Counted from the stretch's first letter, positions 7,691 through 18,840 are shown. The stretch is DNA of 64,000 nt from Streptomyces cucumeris (GCF_024295805.1 NZ_JANCLX010000025.1:62001-126000), one strand, 5' to 3'. Notes: generated by a model from the letters alone, not told the origin. Program-made: numbers and translations.

Positions 7691-9013
7691 GTGCCGGTGA
7701 TGCACGTCGGAAACCTGATAGCTGCCGAGGCATTCGGCGGCACCCTGACCTATCCCCCCGCCGCATACCACGCGGCGGGTGTGTGCGGCCAGCGCATCCT
7801 GTGGGCGGCGGAGGACGGAGACGTCTTCGTCCTCCCCATCGCCCCGGAGGTGGCATATCTGCGGTATGTCACTGATCTGCTCGGCGTCGATCCCGACTCG
7901 CTGACCATCCTGGTCCCACCCGCTGGCCCGCCGGGGTACGGCACGGTGTCGGCGGCCTGTCTCGACGACACCGCGTTCCTGAAAGCGGTGTCAGAGGCCG
8001 CAGACAGGGCCCAGGTCCGCATACTCGCCCCGTACTATTTCGACGACGTGGCTGTCGGTCTGGCACGGGCGGCCGGAGTGCACACGGGGACACCCGGGTT
8101 CGCATACTTCGCCGAAGGCGGCAGCCGCCTCCTCAACAGCAAGGCGACGTTCCGGGCGCTCGCGCGCGGCAACGGTGTTCCCGTTCCGGACGGTGTCGTG
8201 GCATACACGCCCGAGAAGGCGGCGGGGTACGCCGCTGAGGTCCTCGCGTCGGGGCACAGCATCATCGTCAAGCAGGACTTCCAGATCGGCGGGCACGGCA
8301 ATTTGGTACTGACCCTCGGCCCGGCCACAGAACACATCGGCGCGCTGGGGACCATACAGCTGAAGCACCCCCGTGACGTCATGGAGCACTTCACGCGGGA
8401 ATGGGGGGCGTACGCACACAACGGCAGGCACCCCGTCATCGTCGAGACGTACCTCCCGGACTGCCTGCCCATCTATCTGGAGCTGAACGTCCAGGAGGAG
8501 GGGGTCGCGCTCTTCGGACACGGCGAGATGCTGATGAATCCGATCAACAACGGTGTGCTTGTGACGAACCACATGACGGACGCGCCCGCGTACGCGGACT
8601 TCGTCGAACAGGGCATGCGGCTGGGCAATCTTGCGCGTCGGCTTGGTTACCGGGGTCTGATGAGCGTGGACGCCATCGTGACTCCGTCCGGCGAGATCCT
8701 CGCAAACGAGATCAACGCCCGGCACGGCGGATCGAGTCATGTGCACCGCTTGACCGACCGCGTCCTCGGCCCGGGCCAGAGAGCCCACAGCCTGATAGCC
8801 AAGGCCAGAGGGACCGATCTGTCATTCAATGCGCTGGTGGACCAACTCCGCACAAGCGGCCTCGCCTTCGACCCGAGCAACAAACGCGGCGTGATCGTCA
8901 CCATGGGCATCACGCCGGGTGGCAGCTTCGAGTACTGCGCGGTGGGCAAGTCCCTGGACGAGGCCAGGGACCTGGCCGCGGCGATGGACGCCCGTTTCAC
9001 GGAGGCGTCGTGA
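7691..9013 (+). CDS. ATP-grasp peptide ligase, PGM1-like (preATP-grasp and PGM1_C type)
   Basis: The 440-residue protein starts at GTG 7691 after CTGAGGAG. It resembles the pheganomycin ligase PGM1 and its resorcinomycin relative: an N-terminal preATP-grasp domain (VGNLIAAEAFGGTLTYPP), an ATP-grasp core (LLNSKATFRALARGNGVPVP near 148, IIVKQDFQIGGHGNLVL near 193, SVDAIVTPSGEILANEINARH near 330 with the metal-binding Glu/Asn) and a C-terminal segment ending GITPGGSFEYCAVGKSLDEA. In pheganomycin, PGM1 joins a guanidino-phenylglycine to the N-terminus of ribosomally made peptides cut from a repeat precursor. Here it sits 19 nt after the NRPS and overlaps the exporter, which fits coupling of a special amino acid to the repeat peptide. 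The substrates are inferred. Confidence 0.85.
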   Translation: MPVMHVGNLIAAEAFGGTLTYPPAAYHAAGVCGQRILWAAEDGDVFVLPIAPEVAYLRYVTDLLGVDPDSLTILVPPAGPPGYGTVSAACLDDTAFLKAVSEAADRAQVRILAPYYFDDVAVGLARAAGVHTGTPGFAYFAEGGSRLLNSKATFRALARGNGVPVPDGVVAYTPEKAAGYAAEVLASGHSIIVKQDFQIGGHGNLVLTLGPATEHIGALGTIQLKHPRDVMEHFTREWGAYAHNGRHPVIVETYLPDCLPIYLELNVQEEGVALFGHGEMLMNPINNGVLVTNHMTDAPAYADFVEQGMRLGNLARRLGYRGLMSVDAIVTPSGEILANEINARHGGSSHVHRLTDRVLGPGQRAHSLIAKARGTDLSFNALVDQLRTSGLAFDPSNKRGVIVTMGITPGGSFEYCAVGKSLDEARDLAAAMDARFTEAS

Positions 9014-10278
9014 CGAAGACCCACGAGGCACTCTCCGCATCCGAAACCCGGCCGTCCGCGCTCGTGGTCCTGCGGAACCGTGCTGTGCTCCGTTTCTTCC
9101 TGGCCAGGACCATCGCGCTACTCGGCAGTTCCATGGCACCTGTCGCGCTCGCCTTCGCCGCGTTGACGATGCCTGGCGGGAGCGCGACCGACCTCGGTGT
9201 CGTGCTCATGGCCCGAGCTTTCGTTCAGATCCTCTTCCTGCTGGTCGGTGGTGTCGTCGCCGATCACTGGGAACGGCGTCGAGTCATGGTCCTCTCCGAC
9301 GTGACTGCCGGGTGCACCCAGACGGCGATCGCTGCCCTGGTCATGGCGGGCAGCGCCACCACCCTCAGCCTGGCCCTGCTGTCCATGGTCAGCGGCGCGG
9401 CGGCGGCAATGTTCGACCCGGCCGCGCGTTCCCTCATGCCGAGTCTCGTCGGAACGGACAGCCTCCAGACGGCCAACGCACTGCTGCGCTCGTCCATCCG
9501 GACCGCGACCATCGCCGGCACCGCGCTCGCAGGCGTCCTCGTGGCCGGGATCGGTCCCGGGCAGACCCTCGCGGTGAACGCGGCAACCTTCCTGGTATCG
9601 GCCTTCCTAGTGGCTTCCATCCCGCTGCGCGGCCGGAGTGGGTACAGGCCCTCGGCCGCCGGCCCCTCCTTCCTTCATCTACTGCGGACTGGATGGCGGG
9701 AGTTCATCTCACGCCGCTGGGTCTGGCCGTCCGTGGTCCAGCTCGGGCTGGTGAACGTACTGCTCGCAGGCCCGTTCTTCGTCCTCGGGCCAGTCGTCGC
9801 CCAACGGGAAATGGGCGGGGCATCCGCCTGGGCAACGGTCTCCACGGCTCAGGCGCTCGGGTTCGTCGTCGGCAGCGTCCTCGCCATCCGGCTGCGGCCA
9901 CGGTTTCCGCTTCGGGTGACCGCCCTGCTGACCATGGGTTTCCCGCTGCCGCTGTTCTTGCTGGGCGCAACGCGATCCCTGGCCGCCGTGGCGATCGCGA
10001 GCTTCCTGGCGGGAGTCTGCATCGACGTGTACGACGTCCTGCTGGAAACGACACTGCAGCGGCATGTCCCCGAGGAGGCTCTCGCCCGTGTCATGTCCTA
10101 CGAGACTCTCGGCTCCTTCGCGATGGTGCCTGTGGGGCTGGCAGTCGTGGGGCCTGTGTCCGCACTCGCCGGTACGGGGACCACCCTGCTGGCAGCCGCC
10201 TGCGTCATCGTGATGACCGGCCCGCTGCTCCTCCTCGTGCCCGCCGTGCGCCGATTCCGGCACGAACCGACACCTTGA
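9010..10278 (+). CDS. MFS exporter, likely self-resistance or product efflux
   Basis: The 422-residue membrane protein starts at GTG 9010, overlapping the ligase stop (GTGA). It has about 12 hydrophobic segments and MFS loop motifs (VVADHWERRRVMVLSDV, DPAARSLMPSLVG, TANALLRSSIRTATIAG) typical of the EntS-like MFS_3 group, which exports siderophores and peptides. Placement between the ligase and the SbnB-like gene, in a tightly packed operon, makes it the best candidate for product export. No substrate can be read from the sequence. Confidence 0.85.
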   Translation: MTKTHEALSASETRPSALVVLRNRAVLRFFLARTIALLGSSMAPVALAFAALTMPGGSATDLGVVLMARAFVQILFLLVGGVVADHWERRRVMVLSDVTAGCTQTAIAALVMAGSATTLSLALLSMVSGAAAAMFDPAARSLMPSLVGTDSLQTANALLRSSIRTATIAGTALAGVLVAGIGPGQTLAVNAATFLVSAFLVASIPLRGRSGYRPSAAGPSFLHLLRTGWREFISRRWVWPSVVQLGLVNVLLAGPFFVLGPVVAQREMGGASAWATVSTAQALGFVVGSVLAIRLRPRFPLRVTALLTMGFPLPLFLLGATRSLAAVAIASFLAGVCIDVYDVLLETTLQRHVPEEALARVMSYETLGSFAMVPVGLAVVGPVSALAGTGTTLLAAACVIVMTGPLLLLVPAVRRFRHEPTP

Positions 10279-10331
10279 CCTCGCCGAGCACCTTCCACAC
10301 CCCCACCAGCAGCGGCCATCGGAGTATGTAC

Positions 10332-11354
10332 ATGCCCGACTCACCTCAGTTCAGCGTCATCAGCGGTGATGTCATCGGGCGGATCCTCGAAGAGGACCCG
10401 GCCCGCACGGTGGAGGCCGTCCGTCAGGCCTACCTCGCCCACGGTGACCGGCAGAGCATCAATCCGCCCAGTTCCTTCCTACGCTTCCCCGAGCGCCCGG
10501 AATCGCGGATCATCGCTCTGCCGGCCTCGCTCGGCGGCAGCTTCGGCGTGGACGGCATCAAGTGGATATCCAGCTTCCCCCAAAACATCGCTTCCGGAAT
10601 ACCGAGGGCGTCCGCAGTCCTCATCCTGAACGACCAGCAGACGGGTTACCCATTCGCCTGTCTGGAGAGCTCGATCATCAGCGCAACCCGCACCGCCGCC
10701 TCGGCCGCGCTGGCAGCCGCCGAACTTCACTCCAACCGGACGCGCCCCAGGTCGGTGACCTTCTTCGGCACCGGACTGATCGCGCGGTACATCCACACCT
10801 ATCTGCGCGACACGGGATGGGAATTTGCCACGGTCCATGTCCACGACCACAACGACGAGTACGCGCAAGCCTTCCGCAACTACCTCACAGGCTCGGGTGA
10901 ACAGGCGGAGATCGTCATCACGGGGGCCGAAGCCGCAGTCCGGTCCTCGAACCTGGTCGTCTTCGCCACAACGGCAGGCGAGCCACACGTCACGGAGCTC
11001 GACTGGTTGAGCCACAACCCTGTTGTCTTGCACATCTCCCTGCGGGACCTGTCCCCGGAGATCATCCTCTCCTCCGCCAACGTCGTCGACGACGCGGAGC
11101 ACTGTCTCAAGGCCAACACCTCGCCGCACCTCGCGCACAAACTCGCGGGCCACGCGGAGTTCATCAACGGAACGCTGAGCGAGATCATGAGTAGCAAGGC
11201 CGAGGTCCCTACGGACCGACCGCTGATCTTTTCCCCGTTCGGACTCGGTGTCCTCGATCTTGCGGTGGGCATCTCCGTCTACCGAGAGGCACGAGCACAG
11301 GGCCTCACCACTCCGATACCGGGCTTTTTCCACGACCTGAATCGCTACGCATAA
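10332..11354 (+). CDS. SbnB-like NAD-dependent dehydrogenase (ornithine cyclodeaminase/mu-crystallin family)
   Basis: The 340-residue protein starts at ATG 10332 (GGAG 7 nt upstream; an ATG two codons earlier is too close to it). It has the SbnB pattern: SINPPSSFLRFPERPESRI, IALPASLGG, GIKWISSFPQN, TGYPFACLESSIISATRTAA and a Rossmann GxGxxA-like FFGTGLIARYI near 141. SbnB, after SbnA, releases L-2,3-diaminopropionate and 2-oxoglutarate from a phosphoserine-glutamate adduct. SbnA is not in the window; it could lie left of the edge. It is the last gene of the operon, 53 bp after the exporter. It may supply a non-proteinogenic amino acid to the NRPS or ligase, or reduce a different imine; the second is possible because the partner is missing. 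Confidence 0.8.
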   Translation: MPDSPQFSVISGDVIGRILEEDPARTVEAVRQAYLAHGDRQSINPPSSFLRFPERPESRIIALPASLGGSFGVDGIKWISSFPQNIASGIPRASAVLILNDQQTGYPFACLESSIISATRTAASAALAAAELHSNRTRPRSVTFFGTGLIARYIHTYLRDTGWEFATVHVHDHNDEYAQAFRNYLTGSGEQAEIVITGAEAAVRSSNLVVFATTAGEPHVTELDWLSHNPVVLHISLRDLSPEIILSSANVVDDAEHCLKANTSPHLAHKLAGHAEFINGTLSEIMSSKAEVPTDRPLIFSPFGLGVLDLAVGISVYREARAQGLTTPIPGFFHDLNRYA

Positions 11355-11455
11355 TCCATCATCCCAGGCTCCCAGCCCGCTGCACCCGGCGTGCCACGGA
11401 GCGACGCAGGACGTCTGAACGGACTGTTCACACACAGAAGGAAAGCGAGTTGCCT

Positions 11456-11701
11456 GTGGCACGCGTCGTGATCGATGTCATGCTCAAGCCGGAGATCCTC
11501 GACCCCCAGGGCCAGGCGGTGCAGCGTGCACTACCGCGCCTAGGCTTCGAGGGGATCGCGGATGTCCGTCAGGGAAAGCGTTTCGAGCTCGAGGTGGAGG
11601 GGCCGGTCGACGACGCCGCCCTCGCCCGGATCCATGAGATCGCCGAAATGCTTCTCGCCAACACCGTCATAGAGGACTTCGTCGTAAAGGTGGAGTCGTG
11701 A
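11456..11701 (+). CDS. purS: Phosphoribosylformylglycinamidine synthase subunit PurS
   Basis: This is a small subunit (81 residues from the GTG at 11456) with the usual actinobacterial PurS sequence: MARVVIDVMLKPEILDPQGQ at the start and FELEVEGPVD, ending IEDFVVKVES. It bridges PurQ and PurL in the complex that converts FGAR to FGAM, step 4 of purine synthesis. A TTG six bases upstream (11450) is nearer to the AAGGAAAG site, but the homologous start is MARVV. Its stop overlaps the purQ GTG. The 95 bp before it separate the housekeeping operon from the peptide cluster. Confidence 0.95.
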   Translation: MARVVIDVMLKPEILDPQGQAVQRALPRLGFEGIADVRQGKRFELEVEGPVDDAALARIHEIAEMLLANTVIEDFVVKVES

Positions 11702-12378
11702 CCTCTCGCATCGGAGTCATCACGTTCCCCGGAACGCTCGACGACCGAGACACACTGCGCGCCGTCCGCATCGCAGGCGCCGAGCCGATCCCGCTGTGGC
11801 ACCACGACAAGGGCCTCAAGCAGGTCGACGCGGTCGTCCTTCCCGGCGGCTTCTCCTACGGCGACTATCTGCGGGCCGGAGCGATCTCCCGCTTCTCTCC
11901 AGTGATGGAGTCGGTCATCGAGCAGGCGAAGGCCGGAATGCCGGTCCTCGGCATCTGCAATGGCTTCCAGGTGCTCACCGAGACACACCTGCTGCCCGGT
12001 GCGATGCTGCGGAACAACCATCTGCACTTCATCTGCCGCGACCAGAAGCTGCGCGTCGAGAACGCGGACACCGCCTGGACCACGGACTACGAGCCGGGCC
12101 AGGAGATCTCCGTCCCGCTGAAAAGCATCGACGGCCGGTACGTCGCCAACGAGCGGGTCCTCGACGAACTCGAAGCTGAGGGCCGGATCGCCTTCCGCTA
12201 CCTGGACGGCAACCCCAACGGCTCGCTCCGCGACATCGCCGGCATCACCAACACCGCCGGAAACGTCGTCGGCCTGATGCCGCACCCCGAGCACGCCGTC
12301 GAGCCGCTAATCGGCACCGGTCGCACCGACGGCCTCGCATTCTTCACCTCGATCCTGAAGAAGCTGGCCAACGCCTGA
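11698..12378 (+). CDS. purQ: Phosphoribosylformylglycinamidine synthase, glutaminase subunit PurQ
   Basis: The 226-residue class I glutamine amidotransferase supplies ammonia to PurL. Visible are the nucleophile elbow PVLGICNGFQVL (Cys near 86), the N-terminal GVITFPGTLDDRDT and LPGGFSYGDYLRAGA, and the His-Glu of the triad in GLMPHPEHAVE near 196-200. The GTG start overlaps purS by 4 nt, and the stop overlaps the first possible purL ATG by 1 nt, so the three genes form one operon. Confidence 0.97.
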   Translation: MTSRIGVITFPGTLDDRDTLRAVRIAGAEPIPLWHHDKGLKQVDAVVLPGGFSYGDYLRAGAISRFSPVMESVIEQAKAGMPVLGICNGFQVLTETHLLPGAMLRNNHLHFICRDQKLRVENADTAWTTDYEPGQEISVPLKSIDGRYVANERVLDELEAEGRIAFRYLDGNPNGSLRDIAGITNTAGNVVGLMPHPEHAVEPLIGTGRTDGLAFFTSILKKLANA

Positions 12379-12464
12379 TGAGCCCCGACACCGAAACAGC
12401 CAAGGAAGCAACTGAGCGCCCCAGCTCGCGATACCTGAACCAACGCGCGAAGGAGCGACCGAGC

Positions 12465-14714
<2,250 letters not shown>

Positions 14715-14732
14715 ACCGACCGGCAGTAGGCG

Positions 14733-15057
14733 TTACTTGAGGCGTCGGGTGGTGGAGCGTTTCTCCCGGCTGTACTGCGGGATTGAACAGCGGGTGGGCG
14801 TGCGGAGCATGGCAATGGCTGCGGCGAGGTAGCGGCAGAAGTCAACGGCGTTGCCGTCCTTCTCAGTGCACCGCCGCAGCTTGTCGAAGCCCTTCATCTA
14901 TCTGTGCATGAGCTCCACCACCCAGCGCTTGCCGGAGTGGATTGGGGCGGAACGCCCCTGCGAGTGAATTTGCCGGTGAAGCTGAGCTCGTCGAGCACGG
15001 TCCGGGTCTTGGCGTTGTCGTAACTGCGATCGGGGTCGATGTTGACGTCATCCGGAA
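14733..15057 (-). pseudogene. IS5-type transposase, C-terminal remnant
   Basis: Read leftward, the segment has VNIDPDRSYDNAKTRTVLDE (the D of a DDE domain), then a frameshift, then HSGKRWVVELMHR, an in-frame TAG, and GFDKLRRCTEKDGNAVDFCR to RSTTRRLK at the stop. This is the usual C-terminal part of IS5-group transposases. The N-terminal half is missing because an IS630-type element adjoins it near 15057. It cannot make a working protein. Confidence 0.75.
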
Positions 15058-16116
15058 GTGGTCCGACCTGGGCTTCGCGACCTGGAGGGCCCGGATGATC
15101 GAGCTGAGCTGGGCCGGGCAGCGGGTGCCAGCGATCGCGGACGAGCTGAGCTGCAGCCAGAAGACGGTGCGCCGCTGGTTGCACCGCTTCAACCGGGCCG
15201 GCCTGGACGGATTGGAGGATCTGGGTGGCCAGGGCCGCAAGCGGCGGATCACCGAAGCCCAGCGGTCCCGGATCATCGCGCTGGTCAAGATGACCCCGCC
15301 CGGGAGGCTGGAGATGCAGCCTTACGGCGATCTGTGGGCGGCCGACGAGTCGGGGCCGGCGGAGTGGACACTGGACGCGCTGGCCGCGACCGCCCAGGCC
15401 GAGGGCATTGAGGTCGGCCGGTCCCAGGTGCGCAGAATCCTGCTGGCCGAAGGCGTCCGCTGGCGCCGCACCCGCTCCTGGGCCCGCTCCAGAGATCCGG
15501 AGTTCGCCCCAAAAGAACACGGATCATCGGCCTCTACACCCACCCGCCGGACGGTGCGACGGTCATCTGCGCCGACGAGCTCGGGCCGGTGATCCCCCGT
15601 GCCTTCGCACCCTCACCGGGCTGGTCGCCAGACGGGCACCGGATCAAGTCCGAGATCGACTACAGCCGCGGACCGGAGAAGACCTGGGTCTACGGTGGCT
15701 TGCGCGTACGCGACGGCCAGGAGATCACGATGACCGCGTCCTCCCGCAACAGCGTCTTCTACCAGCAGTTCCTGCAACAGGTCGAGGACGCCAACCCCAC
15801 CGGCGAGATCTGGATCGTCACCGACAACCTCTCCTCCCACAACAGCAAAGCCACCCGGGAATGGCTGGAGGATCATCCCCGGATCCGGCACGCGTTCATC
15901 CCCGTCGGCGCGTGCTGGCTGAACCTGCAGGAGGGTTGGTGGCGGATCTTCCGCAAGACCGCCCTGACCGGGCGGTCCTTCGCCAACCCCGACGACATCA
16001 CCCAGGCCACGGCCCTGGCCACCCGGCAGCTCAACACCCGTGCCAGACCATGGATCTGGGGTCGACCAGCCCCGCCCACCCGCCACCTACGACGCCGATA
16101 TGTGTACCGCTTTTGA
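15050..16116 (+). CDS. IS630-family transposase in two frames joined by a -1 slippery site
   Basis: Frame one (up to about 15592) carries the helix-turn-helix half: WSDLGFATWRARMIELSW, ADELSCSQKTVRRWLHRFNR, WTLDALAATAQAEGIEV. The DDE half is in the -1 frame: TVICADELGPVIPRAF, WIVTDNLSSHNSKATREWLE and NLQEGWWRIFRKTA. Position 15508-15514 is C CCA AAA, an exact X XXY YYZ slippery heptamer where -1 slippage joins the two frames (P-K followed by RTRIIGLYTHP). Programmed -1 frameshifting is known in this family, so the element may be active rather than broken. The true start is unclear: the 5' end is fused to an IS5 remnant, and the first in-frame ATG is 15095. The element ends shortly before the IS701 left repeat at 16132. 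Confidence 0.78.
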
Positions 16117-16131
16117 GGAACCCAGCACTAC

Positions 16132-17667
16132 CGGTAGTTCGTTAAATCCGGCGGTGGTGTGGGTTGACGTCAGGTCGGGTTGGTCGTAGGCCGGTGCAAG
16201 GGGCCAACTACCCTTCTGGGGGCTGAAGATGACCGCTCGCCGTCCGTGTCCGCCTGCGCCGGGGCCGTTGGAGGAGTACGCGGCCCGGTTCGACGACCAC
16301 TTCTTCAGTCTGGCGCAGCGGCGGGGGTTTCGTGAGTATCTGACGGGGTTGCTGGCGCCGCGGGAGCGGAACAAGACGATCACCTGTCTGGCAGGGGCGG
16401 AGCCGGTGGCGGGTGCGGGGATGCCGGGGGTGCAGCGGCTGCAGTTCTTCTTGTCCGAGTCTCCCTGGGAGGCTGAGCAGGTCAACGACCGGCGGCTTGA
16501 GCTGCTGCGTGAGCAGTCGGCGACGGCTCCGCATGACGGCGGGGTCTTCGTGATCGACGATTCCGGGGACCGCAAGGACGGCACGGCCACCGCGCATGTG
16601 GGCCGGCAGTGGCTGGGCCGGTACGACAAAACGGACAACGGCATCGTCACGATGACCACGGTGTGGACCGACGGCCGCGTGTACTACCCGCTGCACGCGA
16701 CTCCCTACACCCCCGCCCACCACTTCACCCGCGGCCGTTCCGATCCGGCCTTCCGCACGAAACCGCAGCTGGCAGCCGCCCTCGCGGCCAGAGGGAAGGA
16801 GGCGGGCTTCGGCTGCCGGGCGGTGGTTGCCGACTGCGCCTACTCCGTCAGCGACGACTGGTACCTCGCACTGCGCGAGCCTGGCCTGGCCTACGTGGTG
16901 CCCCTCAAGCCGCACCGCGGCACCTGGGCTCCGGCAGACCAGCCGCACACCCCCATCGAAGCCGCCCAGGCCCTGACCTGGCGCGATGCCAAGCGTCCAG
17001 GCGACTGGACGCCCGTGGAGCGTCACTTCCGCGACGGGCACACCGAGACCTGGTGGACCGCCGACGCCCGCCTGGCCGGCTACGGCCCCGACTCACCCTG
17101 CCGACTGGTCGTGGCCACCACCGACCCAGCCAGCCTGCCGGAGAAGGCCACCTGGTACCTGGCCACCAACCTGCCCCACCCCGAAGCACCCCACGCCGCC
17201 ACCAGCCCGCACTCATCGGCCGACCTCGCCGAAATCGTCCGCCTCTACGGCCTGCGGCCATGGATCGAGCAGAGCTACAAGCAGATCAAGGACGAACTCG
17301 GCTGGGCCGACTTCCAAGTCCGCTCCGACCGCGCCATCCGCCGCCACCAGACCCTGGTCAACTGCGCCTTCTCCTTCTGCTGGGACCAGTGGTTCACCCC
17401 ACCCGGCCCCCTGGACGCCACCGCGCCGGGCCCGTGCCCCGACGAGGGGCCAGAGAGGGGGACCGGCTCCGTCCCACCAGCCCCAACCGCCCTGCTGGCC
17501 CAGAGCCTTACGGGCCATCCGTTCCTGGCTCACCCCCGCCATCACCCTCAACCGATGGTGGCGAGCCTGGACGGACACAGACCCACCCTCCGAGCTCCAG
17601 GCCCTGATCGACGCGGTCACCACCGGACACGGCATTGACCTCTACCGCCGGACTTAACGAACTACCG
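16132..17667 (+). mobile_element. IS701-family insertion sequence with 26-bp terminal inverted repeats
   Basis: The left end (16132-16157, beginning CGGTAGTTCGTTAAATCCGG) and right end (17642-17667) are inverted repeats matching at 24 of 26 positions, giving an element of 1536 bp. It holds one transposase gene. No target-site duplication is obvious at the ends. It is packed between two IS630-type elements: only 15 bp separate it from the first, and 3 bp (TTA) from the second. Confidence 0.85.
16229..17657 (+). pseudogene. IS701-family transposase, frameshifted near the C-terminus
   Basis: The protein has the IS701 DDE core: GGVFVIDDSGDRKDGTATAH (first Asp near 110), VVADCAYSVSDDWY (second Asp near 198) and RPWIEQSYKQIKDELGWADF (Glu near 341). 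After about residue 415 the main frame loses similarity, while a +1 frame continues with the expected end: WPRALRAIRSWLTPAITLNR to GIDLYRRT at 17657. One indel between about 17470 and 17510 explains this. The catalytic core is intact, so partial activity cannot be excluded, but the native C-terminus is lost in the reading frame from 16229. Confidence 0.75.
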
Positions 17668-17670
17668 TTA

Positions 17671-18838
17671 CTGACTTCGGCTCGTCAAGGTGACGCTGGA
17701 CCGTCGAGGGTCAGGCCGGTGCCCGCTATGAAGCCGTCGAGGGTGTCGGGCCGGTACTGAAGTCGTTTGAGCCGGTTGCGTACGAGGGCTTCGAGCCGGT
17801 CGAGGGCGACCACGGCGAGATTGGCCAGGCTGCGCTTGACGTGCGCCCATACTCCCTCGACGGGGTTGAGGTCGGGCGAGTAGGCGGGCAGCAGGAACAC
17901 GGTCAGCCATGCACGCTCGGCGATCAGCTCACGCATGGCGTGGGAGACGTGCGTGTTGAGGCGGTCCCACACCAGCACGATCGGTGCCTTGACGAGCTGG
18001 TGGACGCCGTCGATCAGCGCGATGAAGTCACGCTCTCCCATGCTGCGACGCTTGCCTTTGCCCGAGGGGTGGGTGCGCAGACGATGGCACAGCCGGGTCC
18101 GGGAGCCCGGACGCATCGCGATCAGCCCGGCCACGGACAGCCGTCCCGAACGTCGTCCGCTCACTGTCACTTGCGGAGTCACTCCGCGTCGGCCCCAGGT
18201 ACGTCCTTTGGGCGGTCTGCGAGTGAAGCCTGCCTCGTCCTCGAAGCAGATGTAGCCGCCGCAGGCCGCCCGGGCTCTTTTACCTCCGCCCAGGTCGCCT
18301 CCTTCCACGCGGTGACGGCCTGCTCGTCGCGCTCGGCGACCCGCCGCGCGGGCACCTGCGGGCTGAAGCCGATCCGGTGCATCAGTCTCGTCGCCCCGGA
18401 GACGCTGTAGGAGACGTGGAACTTCCGGCCGATCAGCGTGGCCACCCTCGCCGCGGTCCACACCTGGTCCTCCACCCAGCCGTGCGCGGCCGGGCCCTGC
18501 TCGAGGTACGCGGCCAGTTTCTCCAGACAGCGCGGGGACAGTCGGCATCGGGATCCGCTCTGGCCACGGGAGGCCAGAGCCTGAACACCGCCGTCCCTCT
18601 ACAGCTGGTGCCACTGGTAGGCCGACTTCGGGCTCACCCGCAGGCGCCGTGCCACGTCCGACGGCTTGATCTTCTGCTCGAACAACTCGGCTGCCTGCAT
18701 CCGTACCGTCTCACGGCGCCGCCGTCCCGCAGCGGTCAGCCCGCCCCCATCCGCATACCTCACACACCACGGGATGCAGCCACCACCCCGAGCCCATCAG
18801 GGACTTCATATAAGTTCACCCCGACGAGCCGAAGTCAG
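17671..18838 (-). mobile_element. IS630-family insertion sequence flanked by TA
   Basis: The ends CTGACTTCGGCTCGTC (17671-17686) and its exact inverse at 18823-18838 are terminal inverted repeats. Each is flanked outside by TA (17669-17670 and 18839-18840), the duplicated dinucleotide target of IS630/Tc1 elements. The element is 1168 bp long. It inserted between the right end of the IS701 element and an IS5-like transposase remnant. Confidence 0.88.
17685..18763 (-). pseudogene. IS630-family transposase, interrupted by a stop codon
   Basis: From a probable GTG at 18763 the frame gives RMQAAELFEQKIKPSDVARR (helix-turn-helix) and RVSPKSAYQWHQL, then an in-frame TAG at 18599-18601, then continues to VKE. 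The DDE half is in the -1 frame after an AAAAG tract near 18290: CFEDEAGFTRRPPKGRTWGR, VLVWDRLNTHVSHAM and YSPDLNPVEGVWAHVKRS. The two-frame layout may be natural for this family, although the slip site (G GTA AAA G) is not a canonical heptamer. The TAG is not expected, and it makes this copy probably inactive. Confidence 0.8.
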
Positions 18839-18840
18839 TA

